Assembly (NCBI GenBank): GCA_002633025.1 | Contig: NMRB01000282.1 | Span: 330,914 to 394,913 of the forward strand | DNA length: 64,000 nucleotides | Source of the DNA: Notospermus geniculatus | Lineage: Eukaryota; Nemertea; Pilidiophora; Heteronemertea; Lineidae | Reading direction: 5' to 3' | Shown here: positions 25,101-37,100 of the stretch, piece after piece | Numbering within the stretch: position 1 is the first letter of the stretch | How the letters are laid out: every line of letters begins with the position of its first letter | Made by a program: the position numbers and the translations under genes | Notes under the pieces: generated by a model | What the model was told of the DNA's origin: nothing | The model's database searches: none | The model's input: only the letters and a program-made list of their open reading frames with translations

Positions 25101-28100
25101 CATGGCATTTTCTCTGAAAATTCAAGATACCACCTCAACTTTCACATACCTTCAGCCCTGTGGAACACGGCCACTGTACCATCAGCAAGGGCAGCTAGAA
25201 CACGACCTTTGATGTGACTGAAAACCAAGACAAGAAATTCACATCAAATCTCTGAGTCGGGGCTATTCTAATTTGGGCCAATTACGGTACTGAACATCTC
25301 CAAAGTCGTCTTAGTGTACCGGTAAACTCTTCATTTGGCCTCAGCAATTCATCATTTTGGCGGGCCCTACGATTTCCCCCTTCATTTGGCCTCAGCAATT
25401 CATCATTTTGGCGGGCCCTACGATTTCCCCACCCAATTTTCATTATACTCACACAATGTGGAGGACTGAATCCTTCAACTTGACCGAGTGAAGACACCTC
25501 TTCCATTGGGAAACAGCAGAATGTACATAGAGACTGAAAAAGAGAAATGTTTATCACAGCAGGGAATAGTTACACCTTTTGCAACTAGATGACAGCACCT
25601 CCTGGTACTTGCCTAGGCCACTGTATTGCAGACAAAATATAAAACATGTGTGGATCCATAAGGGCACCCTTTTGACTAACAAATCCGTAAAATCCACCAT
25701 GAAATTCTGGAATTTGACGCAAATTTCTGTTTCTACCACAGGGTGCCCCCTCTTTTCCCAAATCCTGGATCCGCCCCTGCAAAATACCACTTTCTATTAA
25801 AGTACTCTGTGTGTAATGTGACAATTCGTTTCACAAACCTTCCACTCTGTGACCCCATCCACATGGTCGGCATGACGCTACTCATCTTCTCCACCTCAAC
25901 CATCATCATATCGCCCTCGATCGGCACAGCAGCTATCCCATCCTTCACCAGTTCTGTCGGCACGCTCAGGATGCGTTTATCCGATGACGGGGCACCAGGG
26001 GGCGTGCCGGCACCAGACGAGGCCGGAGAACCCCTGGCACGGATGACTGTGGCTTTGACTTTGTCTTCTGAGACAGCACCGAGGGGATCACCAGCTGAAA
26101 GTAGTAGGAAAACTGAACCCGGGGAAAAAGGAGACAATAGGGACTTCTGGCAATTAAAGGCTCCGTATCGTCGATCCGTGTCACGTATGACGTATCGAGC
26201 TAATGCATTTTCTATTAAAATCATATGTCATTCGTGACATGGATCGACAATACGGAGCCTTGCCAAAAGTCTCTAATTTTGAAGTGTACAATAAGATTAT
26301 GAATCCAATAGGAAATTCTTGACCTCAGAAACTTGGAACTTCTAAGAAGAGGATATTTTATAGACTTCATGTGGAAATTTTAAAGAATGACAACACTCTT
26401 TGACAAACAAAAGAGGCAATGCTTTACTCTCATCTGAAATGGACCCTCTTCACAAAACCTGCAGTGGGAATTTTTGTACAGCCGCCTCTATATCTCATGC
26501 ATCATATTCTACAGAAAGCATTTCTACAGCTGCCATTCGACAGGTTGCTGCCACGATGAAGATAAAAACAGTCTGCAGACCGATTTCTGCAGTGAGGCAT
26601 ATTGGTAATGGGAAGAAAATAAACAAATCTTCAAGAGTGTATAAAGGTTGACTTTGTGATTATCGCAAACTGCAAATGAATTAAAGAAACAAGGACTGTA
26701 AATTTGCAGGGTGAGCTACAAATTGTTTGGCCAAATTCTCAAAGGCTATTTTAGGTTATTCACAAAGGATGGGCATTGATTAATCAGCAGTGTGGGCTAC
26801 CAGTATTAGATTTTTTTCCATCCAGGGTCGAAGCCAAAGCATTATTGGCCCTGATGATACGGAAGAGGCCATCTCAAGCTACTCATGTTCCTCACTTGGA
26901 TGGGGTCTTTACTTGCCCTTGCAAAGAAACAAGACACAAGGCACCACGGCTTACTGTCCCATGCAATGATGTGAAGAGCCGGGAATGAAATCCCATATGG
27001 CCCGGGCTGGATTTGAACCCGGGCCTGCCGCTTGCTGAGCGGACATGATATTACCACTTGGCTATCAGCCCTCCTCTGGGCCAGTATGCCTACACATGCA
27101 GCATATTACATGGGCCCTCACTCCCTTCTCAAGGCGCTCCTTCACATGCGAGTTTTCTCCAGCAAATTGGCTTTCAATGGGGACTTCACCATTGTTGGTT
27201 TCCTCACAGACACTTTGAGAATTTGGCCCAAAAAGGTACAAATAAATCATAAACTAGAATTTTGGTCAAAAAGGATTAACGTTAACGTCACGAAACATTA
27301 ACGTGTACCTGAATCATCCGATTGTTTCTCAGTCATCTCTATTTCCTCCACCTCAGAATCGGGGCTACCTTCTGCATTAAAAGAGTTAAAAAGAGAGAAA
27401 GAGGTTAAACACGCCACCTATAGATTATGCTAGTAATTAACACGCACACCTCATGCAGAAAACTTGGAACACCAAGGTAGATATAACGCGACTGGGAATT
27501 CAGGGGAATCGGACAAATTTGAAATCTGTTCATGTGCATTGGTGTACAGGAAACACCAGTGTAAATAAGCCTGGCAGTGTGCACACTTGCCAGGTGATAC
27601 TCATGGTGGTTACATGTCAGATGCATGTAGGCCTCCCGGGGTAGGCCTACGGCTAAAGAAAATGCAGAAAACACATAATTGTGAAGCGGTCTTGCGGAAA
27701 GTGTTAATGGCCTTGGTTAACCCGCACATTTCAATAGCTGAAATGTATTACGTAACAGGTAAACAGTAGCAGATCAATGCACAGGCAATCTGACAGCCCT
27801 TTACTTGTTATCATTCAGCGACTTCCGATGGGTTTTCCTAGACCGCACACAATTGGTTTCAGAGTCCGCTTTTATGAATTCCTCATCTGAATTTGAGGCT
27901 GCAGCTAGACCTGGAATTTGCCACGCCTTCATGGCCTCCTTCGTCTACCTAATCCTTGGTGCAACAAGATATTTGCAAAGAAAAGCATAGTTAGCAAGTT
28001 GAGCAGATGTTTAAATCGGATACCCCCATCGAATAGCTTCACGTCATTAATAGTTTGTAGGTACCAAGAGATAAATCAGTGAACAGAGGGGGACAATTAC

Positions 28101-31100
28101 ACCTTGATAAATATCCATTTGCTTGTCAGGGCCAGTTAGAAAAGAGGGCGTTATGTGGTGATCACACATTCTTGTTACTGAGGCTTGACCCAAGAGCCCA
28201 TAACCTCAGTAGACTTACATTTCTTATGACCCAAAAGTCTGGTGAAACGCTTACGGAATGAACCTGAAAGAGTCTCACGTGTCAGATCAAATCGCTGACA
28301 CCCAACCAATATTTTGGATAGGCCTAACGGTATTGTAATTTTCAAGAATGCTGAACTGTAAGTTTTGACTTGGAGGAATTCCTCCAAGGTTTTGAACACG
28401 ATGCACTGCACATGCAATAAACACGATAAACGACAAACAAATCATGCTCAGCTGGTACATTCAGAGAGATAGTTGACCTTGACACCTTTACATGGTAGGT
28501 TAGGAATAGGAGTGAGCGTTTTCGATGTACACTTTTTTTATGGGAAAGAGGAAGAAACATGCTACGTAGGATTAATCAACTGTGTGGAATCCAAAATGCC
28601 TGTTTTATCAGGGGCATAGCTAGCGGGGGCAAATGCCCCCCCCCCTGAGCAAAAAGGGACAACGCAAATTTTTTCCTCTAAAAGGTCATTTCCCCTGTTC
28701 AAGCCAAGTTATTGTGGTGTCAGATGTGGGGAAATGCATCTGAGAGGGTGCAGATTTTCAATTTTTTTCTGGGGGAGGACCCCCTCCAACTTCGCCCTCC
28801 AGATTCGTTCAATTTTGCCCCCAGGCCATAAAAGCTAGCTACGCCCCTGGTTACTTACAGGGAATTGGGGATTAAAAGGAACAACCGCACAAAGAGGAAT
28901 GGGTTAGTTTACCACACTTGCAGGGAGACCAATAAATGGCGGAAAGCTAACAAGCCACAGTTCTATTCTATTCCTAGTGACGCTAGGGCCCAATCTCTAG
29001 AACAGGAGCGGTCAGTCAGTTGACCAATAGGTGTCACCAATTCAATGCCTAGCGGGTCGAACTCAACAGGACGTTTGAAAAAATATCCCCTAACAATGCC
29101 GGACCTCAAATGCTAGTGCATGCCAATAGTTTGGGGGATATCAAACTGAAATTCTGTGCTAAGGAAGAGGAAAAGAGCATTCTGAAGTGAGGGGGTAGTA
29201 AACATAAAGTCGTGAGGGGGAGGGGGTCTCATCGCAAACTGAAATGAATGGATACAGAAACGAATGCAGCAGACCTGGAGGCGAAATAAAAGTCCTAGCA
29301 AGCAGACTAGTTGTTGCAGAAGTTTCCTCTGGTGATACAGAATCTGACTGGAGTTGAGGCCTGTTTCCACTACAACGGATTCCGCTGCGGTTTGAGGCGC
29401 CGGAGCGGTTTTCACAGGGTTTTGGATAATCCTTCAATGATTTAACAATACATGGCATGTTAATTATCCCAATGCCTGTGAAAACCGCTCCGGCACTGCA
29501 AACCGCAGCGGAATCCGTTGTAGTGGAAACAGGCCTTTAGGGACGTAGAAAGTAGTTTTTCTGGGGCAGTTTCTTGTCCCACTGCCTAAAAATATGTACA
29601 TTTGCTGGTTGGCAAAAGCAGCTGTTTACCGATCATGTCCATTCTGCCCTAGTATGCACATAATCCTCACAAGGATTGCACGGCAACATGGGAGGATCCA
29701 GGCTTTTTTGTGGGGTGGGTCTCCCCCAGAAAATTTCAAAACCTAAATGCTCTGAAATGCAACTTCTGGTGGAATTCTCACAAAAAAATGTACGTTTCCA
29801 AGACCAAGGGGAGGGGCAGGGACCACTGGATCCAAGTCTGGGAAATGGGTGTGGGATATCTAATATGAAGGAAAACAGTGGCGTAAATGTCAACATGAAA
29901 TTTACTTAATTATAATGCCACTCCCATCTGATCTGATCAGTCGCTGGTGATGTACGCGCTGCGCGCACAATGCAAATTCAGCAACTCAGTAAAACTAGGA
30001 GGATCCAATCAGACTGCGTACATCACACTTGCGACTGGCAGCAACTCAGGTAACATCCGGGGCGTTGAGACTCGACGAGACTAGGTTTTGTTCAGAAAAC
30101 TGGCACTGATCAGTCGCAAGCCCGTGTACATCGCAGCGACTGAGCGAAACTGGGTACAACTAGTCGCTTGAAAGTTCAACATGTGCAACTCGCGGCGACT
30201 GGCAAAATCTCAGTTCCAGCGAGTCACAAGGGTGTGTACATCGACCATTTCTGGCGACTGATCAATCGCCTCCAGTTCCAGCTAGATCCTCCCAGTCGCC
30301 AGTAGCTCAGTGGTGACTAGTTATCTCCAGTCGCAAGTGTGATGTATCAAACACTGTCTTATCATTCCATGTTGATATTTGCCAAAATGATGAGACAATG
30401 GGGAAGGAGGAATTTCACAAACAGCAGATTCTGCATTTCCACAGGAGATAAAAGCAATCTTCAATCTAAACCCATTTCAATCAATCAATCAATGCGCCTA
30501 CTTGAACTCACACGACAGAAACATGAAAACTACCTTTGCTATCAACAGCAGACGTGAGGGCCTGCACCGCCGCGCTAACACTAGCGATACCGGCCTGTGC
30601 CTCGGGGCTAAAATCTAGAAAGAAATTCCAACCAATGTTATCGGCCGCGTCTGTCATGACCTTTGCAGCTGCAGTCAGTTCCTTGACCACCTCTTGCTTG
30701 GAGGGACCTGTTGAAGAGGTCAAAGGTCAGAGGTCAAAGTTGGTGATCAAAATCCTCCACCATCAAATGGGTGATTTGCAGGATTTTTTCAACGATGGTA
30801 AATCAACCACACCCAGGTTTTATGTGCATGTGTGTTTGTGTGTGAGTTACAAAACCACAACCAGGCACAAAGTTGTGCGTTAAAAATACGCCACCACTGT
30901 CACCCAAATAAACAAGGTCACGAGTTTTTTGAGAATAGACAAAGTGAATGCGATAGAGGAAGGACTGAAAGTCCCGATGAGAAGAACATGGGTGGAATGG
31001 ATGACAAGATCGCTGCAGTACTTGGGAATTTAGCAGGGATTAGCTCAGTCATTAGCGCTTTTGTCTGTTAATGCAGGTGGAGGTGCCTGACGCAAGGGAT

Positions 31101-34100
31101 TGAGGGTTCGAATCCCGCAAGAACTGCTTATGACAGGACCTTTTCCACATGCTNCAGCCTATTCAAATGTACACCGATGACCCTGAACACACATCGTTCG
31201 TGGGGTTCTCATTAATTCAGACCTTTTGTATCATAAGATCACCTAGTCGGAATTCAACAAAATTTGCAGTGAATGTGCAGAAGGGTCTTGCCTATCACAT
31301 GGAAACGTCAGAATGCAAATCTGTTTAGGTTTAAAGGGATATTGTCCACATTTATAAAATGCTAAATTTGTCAGTTGAACCTTTATGGTTGATTCCTTTA
31401 TGATGTTTGGCACATACATCACAACACTCCACAACTTTGCAAATAGCACTAACATCTTTCTACATGTAGCTCAAACCGAAAGAGGATATTCCTTTATTGA
31501 CATGGCTAAGGGGCCAACAGACTGCAGCTGCAAAGTTTTAAAAGTTCTTCTCTTAAAAGAGGGGGTTACTTGTTAGCATGGGTTGGAATGAAATAGGACA
31601 GAATGTAAACAGGAGGTGCAAAATATGGAAGCTTACAACACTGAGATGTAGTAGTCAACATCTTGGACTACCAAGGGTATAGCAAAGCCCATAACCTCAA
31701 ATGTTTATGGGTTATAGGAGAGACCCATAACCTCGACAAATGGTTATAGGGTTATAGGAAGCACCCATAACCTCAAATGGTTATAGGGTTATAGGAAGGA
31801 ACCATAGACTGAAATGGTTTTAGGGTTACAGCAAAGGCCCATAACCTCAACTGGGTTATGGCACCAGGAAAGATTGTGACCATAACCTCTGAATTGTTTG
31901 GGGGTTATAGAAACATTTTTATGGATTTTTTGTGTGACGACAACAACCTTAACTTCAGATAGGTTAAAGGACACAGTCGTATCTTTGGGGACACAGTGAA
32001 CCCAAATACCTCAAACGAAATTTTGTAGGGCAGTTTTGGACAATCCATTCATCAGTTCGAGAGTCCTTCACAGAAAGGAATTACGGTATACTGAGGGGCT
32101 GCTAACCCTTGACCAGTCAAGATGCAGATTCAACTGATAAAGGTTGAAAACTTGAATACTTGATATTAACAAGAACAAGGAAGAATCCTTTATTCTACTT
32201 TAAGAATGAATCATTGAATTCATAAGACCAAATTCTAAAATTAAGAGCACTTTGTGAATCTCCTTACAGCTGTACTGAGGATAAACTCATGCCATGTGTT
32301 GACTGTCAGTGCGTTATACAAATTTGATGTGCAGTGGGACTGCCATGCTGATTACAAATACAACGTCAAATTTTGACACCGTTTCACTCTGTCAAGAAAG
32401 GTACGCTGGACTTTTGGAAACAAAGGGTAGAGAGTGCATGAAACCTGTCTGAACTCTGGTCCACTGTACCGGCGTAGACTGGGATTGCAAGAAATTTTGC
32501 TGAATTCTGTCTGGGCCAAAAAACAACCAACTGTTGCCACAGTGTCAACCTCATCCTACAACCAACTGACTGCCAAACTGAATGGAACTTCTAGGCCCGT
32601 ATTCACAAAACCTTGCTAGGCTTAGTTACTTGCTAAAGTGCCCAGTTTGTACAGACCCAATGTACACAACTAACACCCAAGCTGGCAAGGTTTTATGAAT
32701 ATCGCCCTTGGTTACTATCATCTCTCAAAACTGTCACTTTTTGTAGTACACAGCATATTCAGGCTGCTTGAAGAAAATCTTCCAACAAGGTAATAGCATA
32801 GCCACAAAGAAACCAAAACATACCGTACATGCCCCAAGAGATGCACATACACATTCTAAACCTTTCACCAGACATGTAAACAAACCCAGACAAACAGTGC
32901 CCAAAGTTCAGTCAAACCGAATGCACCCTCATTCCCAGGGACCGCTCATCTACAGTCAACCACACTGCATGTACATGTACTTATGAACACCTGGAAACGA
33001 GGTTGTCCAAACATTATCCCGGACGATGTGTAGTTAATGCTTACCTCTCAATTTGGGTGAACCAGTGGGAGACGAGGTTCGACTACCTCCCTTACTAGCC
33101 GATCCTGTGGCGCATTTTACAAGGGTTATCCCACCGATTCCACCCGACTCGCTGCCGCCATTGCCGACGGCTGGATCGGCAAGGACATCCTCGTCTTTTG
33201 AAGATTTACATTTTGGTAGGTCTTCGTCGCCTGCGGGGTAGTCGCCCTCGGATGCACCTAGTAGAAGGGATTGGGATTGGTCGCGTTATGATTCACATAA
33301 TGTCAGCTGTTGTTTCACGTCCTCCGATGCCATGAATTCAGTTTGATAAGGGGTAAAATTCCACAGGGCAATTATAGTACAGATTTATATCCATGCAGGT
33401 TGCCATGAGGGGCCAGACAAAGGCTATACTTCCGAAGTTGAAGCAAAGAGGCAAAACACTAGGACAAGTCTTTATCAATAGTTAGAGAGCTAGCTAGGTA
33501 AGGAACTTTGATCTATCATTCATGCTCAGGCTCATGAAGGGGCAGGTTTGAAGCTCAATGAAGGAAGGATTTGGGCCCTTCACCTTAATGAAGCAGACGA
33601 GTTTGAAAAGGAAGGTCAACAAATCTGTGGCCCCATGCATGAACAGGATAACCCACATTTGGTGAAATTGACAAAATTGACCCTACCACATTATACTCTT
33701 TCTTATATNNNNNNNNNNNNNNNNNNNNNNNNNNNNNNNNNNNNNNNNNNNNNNNNNNNNNNNNNNNNNNNNNNNNNNNNNNNNNNNNNNNNNNNNNNNN
33801 NNNNNNNNNNNNNNNNNNNNNNNNNNNNNNNNNNNNNNNNNNNNNNNNNNNNNNNNNNNNNNNNNNNNNNNNNNNGGGTATATATGTACCAAGTTTCAGA
33901 TCAATAGCTCCAGCGGTTACGAAACGTGCCCTGCTAACGGAACACGACGGACGACGACGGACGACGGACGCAGACCCACGACAAGAGCTCACCCCAGGTG
34001 AGCTAAAAATTAAGAGCACTTTGTGAATCTCTTTACAGCTGTACTGAGGATAAACTCATGCCATGTGTTGACTGTCAGTGCGTGCGTCATACAAATTTGA

Positions 34101-37100
34101 TGTGCAGTGGGACTGCCATGCTGATTACGACCACAACGTCAAATTTTGACACCATTTCACTCTGTCAAGAAAGGTACGCTGGACTTTTGGAAACAAAGGG
34201 TAGAGAGTGCATGAAACCTGTCTGAACTCTGGTCCACCGTACCGGCGTAGACTGGGATTGCAAGAAATTTTGTTGAAATTTTTTCTCTATTACCCGGTAG
34301 TAGAAACACATAGGCACTTTCTGTCAGTTAAACATGGGCCAAAAAACAACCAAATGTTGCCATAGTGTCGTCAATCTCATCCTTCAACCAACTGACTGCC
34401 AAACTGAATGGAACTTCTAGGCCCGTATTCACAAAACCTTGCTAGGCTTAGTTTATACTTGCTAATGTGCCCAGTTTGTACAGACCAATGTACGCAACTA
34501 GCAACCAACTAAGCTAGCAAGGTTTTATGAATATCGCCCTTGGTTACTTATCATCTCTCAAAACTGTCACTTTTTGTAGTACACAGCATATTCAGGCTGC
34601 TTGAAGAAAATCTTCCAACAAGGTAATAGCATAGCCACAAAGAAACCAAAACATACCGTACATGCCCCAACAGATGCACATACACATTCTAAACCTTTCA
34701 CCAGACATGTAAACAAACCCAGACAAACAGTGCCCAAAGTTCAGTCAAACCCGCGAATGCACCCTCATTCCCAGGGACCGCTCATCTACAGTCAACCACA
34801 CTGCATGTACATGTACTTATGAACACCTGGAAACGAGGTTGTCCAAACATTATCCCGGACAATGTGTAGTTAATGCTTACCTCTCAATTTGGGTGAACCA
34901 GTGGGAGATGAGGTTCGACTACCTCCCTTACTAGCCGATCCTGTGGCGCATTTTACAAGTGTTATCCCACCGATTCCACCCGACTCGCTGCCGCCATTGC
35001 CGACGGCTGGATCGGCAAGGACATCCTCGTCTTTTGATGATTTACATTTTGGTAGATCTTCGTCGCCTGCGGGGTAGTCGCTCTCGGATGCACCTAGTAG
35101 AAGGGATTGGGATTGGTCGCGTTATGATTCACATAATGTCAGCTGTTGTTTCACGTCCTCCGATGCCATGAATTCAGTTTGATAAGGGTAAAATTCCACA
35201 GGGCAATTATAGTACAGATTTATATCCATGCAGGTTGCCATGAGGGGCCAGACAAAGGCTATACTCCCGAAGTTGAAGCAAAAAGGCAAAACACTAGGCC
35301 AAATCTTTATCAACAGTTAGAGAGCTAGCTAGGTGAAGGAACTTTGATCTATCATACATGCTCAGGCTCATGAAGGGGCCAGGTTTGAAGCTCAGTGAGG
35401 GAAGGATTTGGGCCCTTCACCTTAATGAAGCAGACGAGTTTGAAAAGGAAGGTCAACAAATCAAACTGAGAACAACCAATCAGATTCATTATTTTCATTC
35501 ACTGCGGCATTTCAAAAAAAGATTTTTATCTTCTGAACATTGATTCTAAGAAGCTGGTGCAGCATTGAGTCGTCACATTCAGTAGCATGGAATCTAACAA
35601 GCCCGATCTGAGTCATCACATTCAATAGGGTTGAACTAGCCCGAGCAGCTGTAAAATTCAGTCACCATATTCTGAAGATGCTGCTCCACTTAAGCGTTTC
35701 CTCGCAAGAGTAGGCTTTCTATGGCAGGGCCGTACTTAGCTTTTTGGCCGGGGGGGGGGGGGGGNTTTTTGCCCAAAATCCGCATGAAAATCATGTTTTT
35801 TTGGTTGGCTCTGCTGCCCCCCGCTAAATATGGCCCTGTATGGGAAACTGAACAATGAGCAGTTGTTAATGTCATTGGTTTCAGCGTAAGCCATAAACAA
35901 TGGTAATCTACCCATTGAAAGCCAACCCGGACAAAAAACTCAAGTGGAGCAGCACGTTAAGTCTAACACGCTATAGCAGCAGTATAATTTAGTCACCACA
36001 TTCAGAAGCATTGAATCTAACAAACTAGAGCCAAGTCACCACATTCGTTAGGGTTTACTCAAACTAGCTATAGCAGCAGTAAATTCGAATCACCACATTC
36101 AATAAGGTTGACTAAGTCTAACAAGCTATAGCAGCAGTACATTTGAGTCATCACATTCAATAGGGTTTTTACTCTAGTCTAACAAGCTATAGCATCAGTA
36201 TACTTGAGTCACCACATTCAGCAGGGTTGACCTTAACAAGATAGCGCAGCAATAAAATTGAACCACTGTATACAAATCCTCTATGTTCCAATTACTGGCA
36301 TATTTTTTATCATCTTTTACCTGGCACACTTGAAATACACAGAATATGCGACGACGTGACGTGGAAACCTTCCAATACATCGCCTGGGTTGTTGGCGTCG
36401 ATGACGGTCACACGACTTGAGGAATGAGTCGACGTCACGATCCAGACCAGTGAGGACATCTGCTCGGTTTGTTCCGTCTCGTGGTCTTTGATTCCTTTCT
36501 CATGATCCTGAAATAAGTTGCATAAGCCTTCTTAACTAGAACCCTATGATAGTGCATACTCCACAAGAAATGGTCCAAAATGGACATTTTCCAAGAACTC
36601 GGAAAATTTCCATTTTAATAATAAATAACTAACTTTATAAATAACTTTATTTTTCCATTTATGGAAATACCCAAGCTAAGGTTACCCTCAATTCCTGATC
36701 ACAACTCTACAACAGTGGAGGGTTTCCGCCAGAAAAAAGATCGGTCGAAGGCTGATCCTGCGACAGCAACGTCATCACCACAGGGGAGTGCAAGGGGGTC
36801 ACCCCTCGCCAGAAAAAAATTTGAGGATCCAAGAGTATTTTTTGCCCAATTTTGAGGTGTATTCCAGCATATTTTCATTAACAACATAATTACCCTGCAA
36901 CTTTGAGGGTATGGATCCATACCCTAGGAAATTTTGAAGGTAAGGAATTTTACTCTTTTACCCTGCTGGCAGAAACGCTCCAGGGGATGCTCCACAAGAA
37001 ATGATCCGTCATAACGTTACCTTCAATTCCTGATCCAATCTTTCCACCTCATTTTGAGCTTCCCTTTTCTCCCTATCATCCCGCGGGTTGGAATAGAACA

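Larger units (their letters stand above)
32237..33625. repeat. Duplicated segment, copy A
   Basis: About 1.4 kb nearly identical to copy B at 34006-35462, starting AATTAAGAGCACTTTGTGAA and ending GGTCAACAAATC. It includes exon v11 copy A and an inverted-repeat element. The copies differ by scattered substitutions and indels, including a stretch of about 60 bases present only in copy B (about 34276-34336). Confidence 0.95.
34006..35462. repeat. Duplicated segment, copy B
   Basis: Second copy of the segment at 32237-33625, separated from it by unique sequence, the 167-base gap and a fragment ending in GGTGAGCTAAAA. The left boundary abuts that element end exactly. It contains exon v11 copy B. 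Confidence 0.95.
35545..36250. repeat. Diverged tandem array, about 45-60-base unit, interrupted
   Basis: Repeats of GTCTAACAAGCTATAGCAGC and GAGTCACCACATTCAATAGG, at least eight recognisable units, split by the nested elements at 35678-35958. Lies directly between exon v10 and exon v11 copy B. Confidence 0.8.

Noticed and set aside
22999-25533. A separate WD40-repeat gene
   Set aside because: The exons join in phase to upstream exons with JIP3/4-specific text, and the propeller sequence itself is the JIP C-terminus.
27800-27950. Acidic segment ([15 protein letters not shown], minus) that could be an extra JIP linker exon
   Set aside because: It has an acceptor in the right phase, but the only donor in phase 1 would create a stop codon at the junction with v13.
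31034-31118. Working tRNA gene
   Set aside because: A and B boxes are present, but the acceptor and anticodon stems do not close and the region between the boxes is too long.
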